This document shows, piece after piece, positions 1-11,600 of a stretch of 58,770 nucleotides of DNA. Source of the DNA: Phaeoceros laevis (Eukaryota > Anthocerotophyta > Anthocerotopsida > Notothyladales); contig JBNGIQ010009547.1 of assembly GCA_049999765.1 (NCBI GenBank), positions 191,931 through 250,700 of the forward strand, read 5' to 3'. The position numbers and the translations under genes were made by a program. Every line of letters starts with the position of its first letter. The first letter of the stretch is position 1. The notes below the pieces were generated by a model that saw nothing but the letters and a program-made list of their open reading frames with translations, made no database searches and was not told the DNA's origin.

Positions 1-200
1 GCATAAGCTCGCTCGAGTGGAAGGGGGGAGGCGGAGCTGGAGCGGGAACTGGCCGGAGGAGGCGCGGGGGCCGGAGGATTGTGCTGAATTGCGGCTACAG
101 CGCTGGTAAATGCGCCCGGGAGAAGGTAGGCGTGGCGAGCGGGTGCGGGGAGGGTGCCGGTGGTGCTGAATTGCGGGGTCGTGGAGGTAGGGCGGCCGGA

Positions 201-2179
201 ATGAAGGCCCGGAGGCCGGCGGGGGGGCTCTTGCTGGCCCTCCTGCTGCAACTGCTTCTGGTTTCAGCTCTGGGGAAGAAGCGCGCCATCGAGGGGCCTA
301 TCAAGACGGTGGTAATTTTGGTGCAGGAAAACCGCTCCTTTGACCACATGCTAGGATGGCTCAAGAGGCTCAATCCGGATATCGACGGTGTCACCGGGGA
401 GGAGTGGAATTACCTGAATGTCTCCGTGCCTGGCTCTCCCAAGCTCTACTTCACCGATGATTCCGAGTTCGTCGACCCCGACCCCGGGCATTCCTTCCAG
501 GCAATGCGGGAGCAGATCTTCGGCTCCGAGGATACTTCGGCCAACCCGGCTCCTATGAACGGCTTCGCGCAGCAGGCGGAGAGCATGGAGGAAGGGTTTT
601 CCAAGAAAGTTATGAGCGGGTTCAGGCCGGAGGTGGTGCCTGTTCATACGGCGCTGGCCATGGAGTATGCTGTGTTTGACAGGTAAGTTCACATGCTTTG
701 TTCGTCGTCCCCAATTTTAGCTCCCGGGAGCTCCTCACTGGTCTCCCAAGGATGGCGAATTATGGCTTAATTGCTTGCATCACCGTGGTGCGCCTGCCTG
801 TATCCTTGCGGCACTTGTGCAGGTGGTTTGCCTCGGTTCCAGCGTCCACGCAGCCCAACCGGTTCTACATCCACTCGGCCACTTCTCATGGAGCCATGAG
901 CAACAACAGGCAGGATTTGATTGATGGCTTTCCGCAGAAGACTATTATGGAGTCGCTGGAGGAAGCAGGGCTCTCTTTCGGAATCTACTACCAGAATATC
1001 CCGGCCACTCTATTCTTCAAGAACATGAGGCAGCTCAAGTACATCACCAATTTCCACGAATACTCCCTGTCATTCAAGCTGCATGCGAAGCTAGGTTTGC
1101 TTCCGAACTATGTTATTATCGAACAGCGTTACTTTGATACTAAGCTGTTACCCGCCAATGACGACCATCCTGCTCATGATGTCTCGGAGGGACAAAAGTT
1201 CTTAAAGGAGGTGTATGAGACCCTCCGGAGCAGCCCCCAGTGGAAGGACATGCTGCTTCTCATCACCTATGACGAACATGGCGGATTCTTCGACCATGTC
1301 CCTACCCCTACAGTGGATATTCCCAACCCCGACGGCTTGATCGGTCCTGAGCCTTACTTTTTCAAGTTTGACCGGTTAGGTGTCCGAGTGCCAACGATCA
1401 TGGTTTCTCCTTGGATTAATAAGGGCACAGGTATTTCCTCGTACTCTGGATGTCCAACTGCAGGCTTCTTCTAACAAAGACACCCAAAGCGGAGCTAGTC
1501 CATCTTCTTTTAGTACTGCATCTTATGGTCAACTGCTGACCGGTAACATGTTCTGGCAGTGGTTCACGAGCCTGTTGGGCCCTTCCCGTCTTCAAGGTAT
1601 GAGCACTCGTCCATTGCAGCCACAGTGAAGAAGCTGTTCAACTTGGATGGACCGTTTCTTACAGATAGGGATTCTTGGGCTGGAACTTTTGAGCATATCT
1701 TTCGCCAAACTGCGAGGACCGACTGTCCAGGTACAGAAACGATGATGCATTTTTTATATTTTCCTCTGGCTGATTAGGCTCAGACTAGGTCTTGTCATAA
1801 GTTTCTTAGGTTTATGATGTCTGTTTGGGCTTTGGCTGATGGTTGGTTGTGGCCTGCAGAGACGCTGCCAAGCCCACCCTGGTCATTGCGTCATTCAGCA
1901 CCGAATGAACAAGCTCCACTGACAGAGTTCCAACAAGAGCTGGTGCAGCTTGCTTCACAGTTGAATGGAGACCACACTTTGAAGACTTACCCTAACATCG
2001 GCAAGCTCTTGAATGTGGGGCAAGGTAATAACTATGTACAGGAGGCTATGGAGCGGTTTTTGGAGGAGGGCAGGATGAAACTGCTTGAAGGTGGGAATCC
2101 AACAGATTTCGTAAGGGTGGCACCATCTATTGTACAAGTTACTGATCGTGTACCAGGTGCCCTGAGATCTTCCTCCTGA
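201..2179 (+). CDS. Non-specific phospholipase C (NPC family, phosphoesterase)
   Basis: Four exons (201-682, 823-1430, 1560-1730, 1860-2179) join in frame to 526 residues, close to the usual size of plant NPC proteins. The family hydrolyses phosphatidylcholine, phosphatidylethanolamine or galactolipids to diacylglycerol and a head group, in lipid remodelling and signalling. Seen: a hydrophobic N-terminal stretch (about residues 9-24, possible signal peptide), ENRSFDHM at 43-50, TSHGAMSNN near 181-189 and [10 protein letters not shown] at 310-319, which are the signature motifs of the acid-phosphatase-like fold. Exon 3 carries the conserved [18 protein letters not shown] block. The ATG at 201 was chosen because it directly precedes the hydrophobic leader; the upstream in-frame stretch looks like GC-rich leader sequence. 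All introns are GT-AG and 129-140 nt. I cannot assign an NPC subtype. Confidence 0.93.
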
Positions 2180-2633
2180 GTGAGAAGGATCTAAGGTCCG
2201 ATGGTCCAATGCAATATCGGCGGGACTCCAAAAACATGTTTGATAGCAGAGTCAGCTCTATAATTTATATTAAGACAGACTTACTAGTGGAACTGGAGGT
2301 CTTATTGATGGCTATCCTGCTCAACAGTTGAGGTGAGACTTTATTCATGTTAGCGCACCTGAAGTGGGTGTCTAATCTATTCCTATGATTGGCAGATGCA
2401 CTGTTGACTTGCTCTTACACCCAGGAGCTTGGTGCCTCAGAGCTTTAGTCATTAGTATCAGCGTAGATTTGGTACTACAACCAGACATATGCACTGGTGG
2501 AAGGGCAGTTTCTGGAGCCTCCAGGATTTGCCAGTGTAAAATACTTTCTTGTAGACAGGGTTCGGAAGCTGAAAGCTGAAGTTTTAGTTCTTCGCCCTAT
2601 CATTCTTCGGGTATAAATTGTACAGCACAAGGA

Positions 2634-2639
2634 AATAAA
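2634..2639 (+). terminator. Possible poly(A) signal of the phospholipase C gene
   Basis: AATAAA lies 455 nt after the stop codon. This would give a long 3' UTR, so the assignment is tentative. Confidence 0.3.
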
Positions 2640-3405
2640 AGGCCTCCTGCATTGACGTGTTTGTTCCTTCTGGACGATCGATGAAAAAGTCTGGATGCTT
2701 GAGACTCCACATTGCAACCATAGCTGTAGACTCTAGTGAACTAACAAGGAAAACAATTCATTCCATGTCACAGTCAGGCCGCGTGTCCAAACATCTGCTC
2801 TTGTGAAATTGCCGTAGCCCTGGGTTCTCCCATTCAGCCCACCCGTGGAGCAACTTGGCATCAAAGCAGTGTAGAGAAAAATCTTTCCGTTCCCGCATGG
2901 TATACAACTCAGTGCGCATTGGAGGGTGACGACGACAAAGACGTCTCTTTTGGTGACGCTTTTTGGCAGATAGCCTGCTCGCTTCATTCCGCTAGTGTGA
3001 CCGCGTTGCCATCCTTAAAGGACATGACACATCCGGGACTGGTAAACCATTTTCTGCGAGTTTACCACATTTCTGGAGTTGCTTTAGGAGTTCCTGCTGT
3101 CCTGGATTGAAAAGCAGCCAGTAAGGCGCCGGAGCTTATGAATTTGCATTGCTAATCGCAGTTGGGTTATAACTCTTCAATCTGCAGCGGCTGACATGCG
3201 TTCTGGGGTCACTTTTGACATCTCAACCAATATTTTTGGAGTGTATAAGTGTCCAGGCTGGGACGATCTTGACATATCGGCAGTGCAAGAGCATGGGCAA
3301 GTGCGGTGATGCTGTCGCTCTGGAACTAAGAGCAATCAACTGCAATTCGTCAGTGCCCGTCATGAGTACTCATTTCCTTGGCGGCTATCAGGCTCCTTGT
3401 CCTCC

Positions 3406-3412
3406 TATAAAG
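3406..3412 (+). promoter_or_regulatory. TATA box of the aquaporin gene
   Basis: TATAAAG lies 122 bp upstream of the proposed aquaporin ATG, which leaves room for a 5' UTR of roughly 90 nt. It is a motif match in a suitable place, with no transcript support. Confidence 0.45.
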
Positions 3413-3527
3413 AAGGCGAGAGGAGTTAGAGAGCAAGCACAGGTGCACCCCAAGGGCCAGGGACATTGCCAGATGCAGCCAACGGCCTAACCGACAGAGG
3501 CGTTGAAGCAGGCGTTCATTGCTCAAG

Positions 3528-5086
3528 ATGGCAGGTACTACCGCAGGACTTAGTACCTGCCAGGAGGAGGGTGGGTTGGTGGGCAGCTACTCCAGGCTGC
3601 AACATGATGCCAGGTATTGGAGTGTGTAGAGCCATGAGAGAAGCCGTCATTGGTTGCTCAAGAGGCTGCTCAACGATTTTCTTGGCATGACAATGTTGCC
3701 TGCAGAATTCATGAAATCGGCGTTTCTGAAGGCCTGGGATCCGAAAGGGAGTACACTGTGGCAGAAGTGTATCAGGGTTCTCTTGTCCACTACGGCCCCG
3801 AGGAAAGGAAGCTCAGCAAATTGGAGGTCACATGGCTGTGGAGAGGACCAATTGCTAAAGCCCTTGGCCTTAAGGACTTGGTCAATCCTGCGGTAAGCTT
3901 TACCTGGCCCTCTTCATTGTAGAGTGCAAGTTGTGATCTGCAACCCATGTATACAGCTGCGAAGGAGAAAAAAAATGTGCACTCCAGATGAGGTTTTGAA
4001 CTACCCTGTAGGTCTGGAGAGCAACCATCAACGAACTGGTGGCCACTACAATGCTGGTGTTCATCAGCATCATTGCGGTGATCACTTGTCTGGAACTTGG
4101 ATTCCAGGAGCCGATTGTGGCGATTGCTGTTGCCCATTTTTTCATCCTGTCCTTCATGATCCTGGCGTCAGCACCAGCCTCGGGAGGCCACATGAATCCT
4201 GGCATCACCTTTGCCACCATGCTGACAGGGTTCACCTCTCCAACAAGGACCTGTCTCTATGTCATGGCACAGGCCTTGGGGTCAATTGCGGGTGCCTCCC
4301 TGGTGAAGTCCGTGGTGCCACCTCAAGCCGTAGCCAGGTGAGGCAAAATAATTCCGCGTGCCAGCCACTGCAGCTTAGCAATCGAGAGTGAGTACTTCTT
4401 TACGAGGAGAGACTGTGTGTTGTTGCAGGTACTCCCTGGGAGGCTGCGTGCTGCACCAGCTGCTGCCTGCTACAGGCACTGCCCCCACCTCCTTCATCCG
4501 GCGAGGCCTGTCAGCCAGGTCAGGCCTGGTTTCCGAGTTCTGCTTCAACTTCGCTCTCTACTACTTCTGCTACAACCTGGCCATGGACCCCAAGCAGTTC
4601 ACCGTGACAGGCCCACTGCTGGCTCCCTTCATTCTCGGCGCTGTCATAGCGTCCCTGGTATTCTTCTCTGGGGGCCTCGTCACCGGGTACACCGGAGCTG
4701 CCATGAACCCTGCCAGATGCTTCGGCCCCGCCGTTGTGCTGGGTAGGGGCTACCTGTGGCGTGATCACTGGGTGTACTGGGTGGGGCCGATCCTCGCCGG
4801 CTTCGCCAATGCAGCACTGTACCATTCCATCCCCCCGCACCACCTGGAGGTCTATTCCAAGAAGGAGGACGTGTTCACCAAGGGCAAAGTTGTCCTGCAA
4901 AGAGTCAAGTCCGCGAGATACTCGAGGAGCAATAGTGCAAGCTCCAGCAGAAATGGTGCTTCTTCTTCTTCTACTGGCGTGTTCGAGATGGGCAAACTTC
5001 AAAGAAACAACAGCACCAGTAATAAGATGGACGCTGGCTTCAGTGCAGAAGCAACGGATAAAAGCCTTCAGGTGAATTTACCATGA
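3528..5086 (+). CDS. Aquaporin-family channel (MIP) with long cytosolic tails
   Basis: Four exons (3528-3613, 3706-3892, 4012-4337, 4429-5086) give 418 residues; typical plant aquaporins have 250-300. Major intrinsic proteins pass water or small neutral solutes through membranes. Seen: hydrophobic helices starting near residue 95; the first half-helix motif reads GGHMNPG (NPG at 153-155 instead of NPA); the second reads GAAMNPARCFGP (NPA at 293-295). The N-tail is about 90 residues and the C-tail about 100, the latter Ser/Arg/Asn-rich. Exon 1 was chosen because the main frame has no ATG upstream, and splicing 3613 to 3706 supplies a Met start and keeps frame. The second half resembles PIP/TIP proteins (DHWVYWVGP), but I cannot place it in a subfamily; hybrid or algal-type MIPs are alternatives. 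The N-terminal exon is the least certain part. Confidence 0.87.
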
Positions 5087-5184
5087 AACTTGAAAGAAAT
5101 GCCCATCCCATCGCCTCCCTTTGCCTATGAGGAAAGAGCACCCAACCTTTTTTCCATGTACTTGACTTCTAGTCAAACACCATA

Positions 5185-5190
5185 AATAAA
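5185..5190 (+). terminator. Poly(A) signal of the aquaporin gene
   Basis: AATAAA lies 99 nt after the stop codon, a usual spacing. A CTT/TTC-rich microsatellite follows directly. Confidence 0.5.
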
Positions 5191-5723
5191 CTTCTTCCTT
5201 CTTCTTCCTCTTCTTCTATTTATTCTTTCATTTTAAAGGCTAAGGAAATTGCCAAATTGGACTGTTGGATTTCCAAGTAGCCCAGATTGCAGGCACGGGT
5301 AGTCTTGGAGTTGTCCCAAGCTGTCTGGTTTTTTCACGTGACATTTAGGGAGTTGGTCCAGATGGCTGGTTAAAATGAGAGGGGCTTCAACCTTCTGCTA
5401 TCCATCTGGGAAGTGGACGAGGAAAGCGCCTGATGCTTGGTAGGTCTAGGGCTTATGCAATGTTGTTCTCTTTTTCTGCTGAGCACTATATGCTGCATAT
5501 TCGTTCAGTGGAAAAGACGCAGCCTTAATTGACATTCTCCAAAAAGAAACCTGGTTAGGGTTAGGGTCATTATATCTTCTTGTACTCATCCCCATTTCAT
5601 GGAGATCACGCCACTGTATGCAACTACTGAGGAAAAGAAAAAAATGTGAGCTGTAGTTTCCTATCTAGCTAACCAACGGCTACCAGCCCTAAATAATGTA
5701 AGTTACATATGGCCCCCCCCTTA

Positions 5724-5769
5724 GGCGGATTAGTGGTCCGCCTACTGGCGGATTACTGGTCCGCCTATT
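5724..5769. repeat. Two 23-bp tandem repeats, each able to fold
   Basis: Two 23-bp copies differ at two positions. Each contains AGGCGGA or the equivalent followed by TCCGCCT, so each copy can form a small 6- to 7-bp-stem hairpin. The function is unknown. Confidence 0.7.
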
Positions 5770-5966
5770 TTAGCGTGCTACATTCAACCGGTATAGGACC
5801 GTGTAAACCTCTTCAAATAAAACACACGCACACACACACGCACCTGGAATGGACGATTTCAATTGCACCTAGGTGTCAGGTCATCGCTTAGGCTAATCAT
5901 CATGATCCTGGAATTACTTTTTATAACGTACACAAACATTCCCATAAGCCCGACACCTACCACGAA

Positions 5967-7769
5967 TCAGGTACTTTCGTCGTCCATTTTCAGCCGGAGC
6001 TCTAGCCGAAGAAAAAGTGGCCCGCTGATTGAAAGGTTCCACCGAGGATAGCTGAAGCCCCTCTCAATGAACCAGCCATCCTGGAACAACTCCCTGAATG
6101 TCACACAAGTGCCTGCAATTTCGGCTACTTGCAAATCCAACTGTCCAGTTTCCTTAATCTGGTAATCCTGGGAGTAGTCCCTCTTCATTGCAATCGAGTA
6201 GTCGAGCATGCTACCAAGTTTGCTTTCGGCGTCTGCAGCTTTCCATGAACAGGATGGTGGTACAACCAAACTGACAACAAGATTTACCTGGTGGTTGTAT
6301 GATGCCTTGACCTGCCCATGGCGGGCCTCGAGATGGAAGGCATACTTTCCAAGATGAAAGGGCCGAGACTGGAAACTCTGCCCTACGCAGATAACCAGTT
6401 CTAAAGGGAACTCAAAAAACACCTGACAACCCTGTTCATTTTGACCGACGGCAAAGGTCTTCGAACTGCCCCAGAAGTTTTCAAGGATAAGAGTGTTCCT
6501 GGGTCTGAACCGGTTATGGTTTGTCTTCTTCCATAACATCTGCTGCTGCCTCGAATGAGTGAAGCTCTTGAATCTAAACGCTTCCATGATAAAAGCTTGA
6601 CAAGCAGAACTTTGCATGTGGGGACTACCCGACACCACATCCACCAGGAAGTCGCCAGTCATCCAAGGAAACCTCACAACCTCACAGATTTCTTCAGCTG
6701 CAAGGTTGTTATCCTCACAAGACTGGCAGTTGGCATCCAACCATTCCACCATGATCTTGAACACCTCTTCCTCGTATGACACAATCAGAACATCGCTGTC
6801 CAGAACCACTTTCACACCTTCAACGTTGAGGGTCAGAAACTCAGGCCTCTTCCCGTTGATGTCCGCGAATTGCTGAGCCAAGTAATTTCGGTACTGCTCC
6901 ACAACCGGTTGAACAGCTTTATCAGCCCTCAGTGTTTCGGGAAGACTAAGCACAAGAAGGGAGTCGCTTAGACTGCTGGGGAAACTTTTCAAGACGTTTG
7001 CCAGAGGCTCCATACATGACGAGATGGCAAACCGGTCTGCCAGAGTGAGAAGAACAATGGCTGCCTCCGCATTTGAAGGATTCGCCAGACGACCAGTGTA
7101 CATATAATATATGAGATCCCGCAGCCCACTTTTTTCTGCACCACATCATCCACTTTTCAGTCATGCGAACTATGGCCAAGCAGTGTCCTTGTCGTGGTTG
7201 AAAATGTTCTAAATGCCTAGTCCTCGTAGACAACCAGCTGCAAAAACTTGGGTGAATGTACAACACAGGGAGCCGAGTAAGACAGGTGACTCCGTACTCA
7301 CCTTCCTCAGTGACCTGCACAGTGGCAACTCCTGAACTGGACTCGCACATCCCGTTGGAGAAGAGTGTTTTAAAATACTCCGAGTGCGCTGCTAGTATGA
7401 CAGAACTCACATGAAGCTTTTCCGTTTGCACAGAGCTTTTCTGGGCACTACCCTCCGTAGCTCCTGAGAGGACCTGGAGAGAGGAAGAGAAACTGAGCAA
7501 CCTGTACCGTTGCTGCTCAGAATTTCCACTCTGGGGATCTTACACATGGGACCGACGACGGAAAACCCACAACCTCTTCTCTCAACCACTTCGTTTTCGA
7601 AATGCGACACACTGAGACACCTGCCGAAGAAACTACAATCGTCCAGGCGACAGGAGCCTACCTCTATTATGTCCACCTGACAAGAAGCAGGTCTGGCAAC
7701 ATTGAGATGAAGCACGCGGTCTGAAAATGAGGGGTTGTCGAAAGCGAACTCGAAGTTCATTGTGGCCAT
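5967..7769 (-). CDS. BTB/POZ-BACK protein, POB1/LRB-like CUL3 adaptor
   Basis: Three exons on the minus strand (7662-7769, 7302-7473, 5967-7135) join in frame to 482 residues. POB1/LRB proteins bind CUL3 through the BTB domain and present substrates for ubiquitination; in Arabidopsis LRB proteins act in light signalling. Seen: the N-terminal FAFDNPSFSDRVL block that marks this subfamily, a BTB core (LHVSSVILAAHSEYFKTLF, then IYYMYTGRL across the exon 2/3 joint), a BACK region with AVQPVVEQYRNYL and RFPWMTGDF, and the conserved C-terminal part. The start is the first ATG, just before the family block. Exon 1 uses donor GAG|GTAGGC, because continuing that frame loses the similarity. The introns are 188 and 166 nt. 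Confidence 0.9.
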
Positions 7770-8604
7770 AGCTACCCTGCGCCGCTGACGCTAATGGTGC
7801 GGAATGACCTCCCCACCCCTCCACTCCGGAGCTCCTCCCCTCACAAACCCTGTCACGTATGCCTCCTGACCATCCTACCTGAGTTCCCAGGTCACGAATA
7901 GATAGCCTATTCACCAAATCTGAGCCACATACATCGTCAGCTCCTTCACCCGGAGTCGCTGGCCATCCCACCCCTCAGTTTCCAGCAGCATTACGAGCGC
8001 ATTCTTGCCTACTACCGTACCACAGCAGCCACGGGACGGTCTATAATGTGGCCTCCGCCAAGTGAGAAACAATGCGCTTCCTTCCGGCCTTACTCTACAT
8101 TTCCTTCGTTCACCACTTCCAGTCAATAATCTGGCTATGCCTGGGGCATAGGTGGTCGCTGAAAAGGAATAGTCGCTGGGCTGCCTGCAAACGTGGATCT
8201 TCCACAAGAGGATTAGATGAACCACAAAAGGCGTGGTATATGGCGAGATGTTCGGGGCTCCTTGTGAACTTGCGTGCAATCGGTGAGGAGCCACATCTTC
8301 GCGGGCGGCCGGCCGCCAGAGCGCCGAATCGTAGCGCACCAGGCGTCGCCGGAATCTAATTAGTCTATAAAGCGGCTAGATTAGCGCGACCATGTTCAAT
8401 ACTCTATCCATGATTCCAATCCGCTAACGTCCACCAGAACGACCCGAAACTCACAAGCTGAACCCGGGCATCGACTTTTTTAGCTCTTACGCAGCAACCC
8501 TTTTCCCCCTAATGTTTTTGCCCTTAACAGGATAAAAATAGCACGTCGGTTTCTGCACATCGAACGTACGACATCTAACCAGATCTATCTTCACGGCTAA
8601 ATCT
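7770..8604. other. Promoter-side spacer of the BTB gene and 3' side of the PPR gene
   Basis: Both flanking genes are on the minus strand, so this holds the BTB promoter and the PPR 3' UTR. The ORFs here show no family resemblance. Confidence 0.45.
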
Positions 8605-11600
8605 TCAAATCATCGCTTCAAATGGAGCACAGTATTCTGTAATGCTTATTTTCCCCAGAAGGTCATAAAGTCCTTCCTGCTGTGGGTGTTTGCAGTCTTT
8701 CACTACAAAACTGTGCACTCCTTCCTGAAGCTCAATCCAGCTCTGACCAGGATTCTTCCGTGCACCTGCCTTTTGTTCTAGCTCAAGAACCTCTTTTACA
8801 CAGTGCCACTGGCCGGCGCGAGAATAGATATTCAACATCAAAACATATGCAGCAGCATCCTTTGGTTGTAAACACCTTGCTTGGTCGAAGGCCTGTTTCC
8901 CCAGCACAACTTCACCATGCTTGCGACATGCTCCAAGCAAACACAACCACATGGATAGATTAGGCTGCATGGGCATTGTTGACAGGATATTTTCGACCTT
9001 ACCGAAGTATCCAGCACGGCCCAGTAGGTCTATAAGACTGACATAATGCTCAATCTCTGGAGTTATGCCATAGTCTCTGCTCATGGATTCGAAGTACCCA
9101 ATACCTTCTTCCACCAGGCCAGCATGACTGCAAGCAGACAATAGGGAAAGAAAAGTGACTCCATTTGGCCTTGTCGCCGATAGTTGCATTTCCTTGAAGT
9201 AATGCAAGCTCGCTACTGAGTCCCCTAATCGGGCATAACCAGCGATCAGAGCAGTCCACGCTATCACATCAGGCTGGGGCAGTGCATCAAACACAGTGTG
9301 AGCATCCACCATGCTTGCACATCGCCCAAATGCATGGATGAGACTGGCTGCCATAACAGGGCTGAGATGGGTCTCACTGGAAACAAGAGTGAGATGAATC
9401 TGCCTGCAGAGGTCAACGCCTCCTATGCTGCTGGCTGCTTGCAACATACAAACAAGAGTGATCTCGTTGGGAACTATGCGTTCTTCTTCCATTCTTTTGT
9501 ACAGCTGAAATGCCTTCTCTGCTTGGCCCTGCTGAGTAAGAGCTGCAAGCATCGCATTCCACGTCACCACATCGTACTGGGTCAACCCATTGAACACATT
9601 TTCCGCATCTACTATGCTCCCGCACTTCCCATACATACTTATGAGGGTGCTACAAACAAACAAATCAGAGTCGAAACCCATTCTATGAGCAGCACCATGG
9701 ATTGCCTTGCCGACTTCCAATGACTTGACTTTAGCTGGTTGTCTTTGCAAAACAGTATCTTCTTCCTTCTCTGCGAGTCTGCCACACGATTGGAGAGCAA
9801 TGATGATGGTCCGAAGGTCTGGATTCACCTGTTTTTCCAACATATCTTCATACAGCTGCAAAGCCTTTGCTGTGAGTCCCACCTCAAAATACGCAGCCAG
9901 CATTGAATTCCACAGCACCAAGTCACACTTGGAGAAGCCATCAAACACATCCTGTGCATCTCCAATGCTCCCACACTTCCCGTACATATTGATCAGGGCA
10001 CCACCAAGGAATGCGTGTAAAGAGTAGCTCTTCACCTGAGCATGTGCATGTATGGCCTTCCCGAATTGTAGTGACTTCACCTTTGTGGACTGTCCATGAA
10101 CAACCACGTTTTCATCCCTATCCGCAAGAATTCCACATGCTTGGAGTGCACTCACCAAAGTATGTTCATTTGGAGTTGCGCTTTGGTCCTGCATGTGTTC
10201 GTACAGCTGTAGTGCCTTCTCTGCTTTGCCCTGCCGGACATAAGCTGCAAGCAGTACAGTCCAGGAGACCAGATTCCACTGGCACAACCCATCAAACACA
10301 TTCTCCGCATCCACAATACTCCCGCACTTCCCGTACATATTGACCAAGCTGTTACCAACTAAGACATCTGAAGCATACCCCTTCCTTTCAGCTTCCGCAT
10401 GTATTTCCTTCCCCCTTTGTAGGAACTTCATTTTGGCTGGCTGGCCATCCATGAAATATTCTCCTTCTTTGTCTGCAAGAGTTCCACAAACCTGACACAA
10501 GCTCAAAAATGTCCTATTGTCGGGACTCAGACCGCCCTCCAGCATTTGTTCATACAGCTGCCATGCTTTCTCTGACTGATCATGCTGGGTATAAGCCGCG
10601 AGGAGTGAAGTCCATGAAACTAAGTCACGTTGGGATAACCCATCAAACACATCCTGTGCATCCATGATGCTCCCGCACTTCCCATACATCGTGATCAGAG
10701 CGTTACCAACGAAAACATCTGAACCAAAACCTTTGCTACAAACGTCAGCATGCAATACCTTCCCTTTTTCCAATGCGAGGTCCTCCTCCTCCGGAATGAC
10801 ACCGCATGCTTGGATTGCAGTCACCAGGGTCCATTTGTCTGGACTGACACCTTCTTCCTGCATTTTCTCATACAGCTGCAGAGCTATAACTCCTTGACCA
10901 TGCTGGGTATACGCCGTAAGAATTGCAGTCCATGCTACTGGACTCCTCTTGTCAAGCCTATCAAACACATCTTGCGCATTCATGAGGCTCCCACACTTTC
11001 CGTACATCATAATTAGGGTGCTACCAACAAAGGCGTCTGAATCATAACCCTTCCGTCTCGCGTCAGCATGTATTGCTTTCCCCCTTTCCAGATACTTTTC
11101 TTTATTTGATCGTCCATACTTGAGGCTATCTCCTTCCCTTTCTGCAAGCATGCTACAAGCCTGAAGTGCCCTTACAAAGGTTCTATTGTCTGGGCTCAGA
11201 CCATCCTTCTGCATCTCATCATAGAGCTGCAAAACCTTTTCTGCTTGCCCCTGCTGGGCATATACAGCGAGCATTGCTGTCCAAGACACCACGTCACGCT
11301 TGGACAATCGGTTGAACACTATATGTGCAAGTGAAATGCTCCCACACCTTCCATACATACTGATGAGAGTGTTACCAACAAACACATCTCTATCATAGCC
11401 CATCTTCTGGGAATCAGCATGAATTGCTTGTCCTTTGCCAAGAGAATTCACTTTGGTCAATACTCCATCTACTATAACACCGGGTTCAATTTCTGCCAGC
11501 ATGCCACATGCTTGAAGGGTGCTCACAAACGTCCGAGCATTTGGTCTCACTCCATCTTTTTGCATTTGCTCATACAGCTGCAGAGCCTTTTCTTCTTGGC

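Larger units (their letters stand above)
2180..3527. other. 3' UTR and intergenic spacer with the aquaporin promoter
   Basis: Between the phospholipase C stop and the aquaporin start I see only short ORFs without family resemblance. The left part is probably 3' UTR. The right part holds the aquaporin TATA box and 5' UTR. Confidence 0.5.
5087..5966. other. Convergent spacer between aquaporin and BTB genes
   Basis: Contains the aquaporin 3' UTR, a CTTCTT microsatellite near 5191-5222, two adjacent TTAGGG units near 5554-5566, a 23-bp tandem repeat at 5724-5769 and a short CA-repeat near 5821-5843. No gene seen. Confidence 0.5.

Noticed and set aside
5554-5566. Interstitial telomere
   Set aside because: Only two TTAGGG units; plant telomeres are mostly TTTAGGG and such short matches occur by chance.
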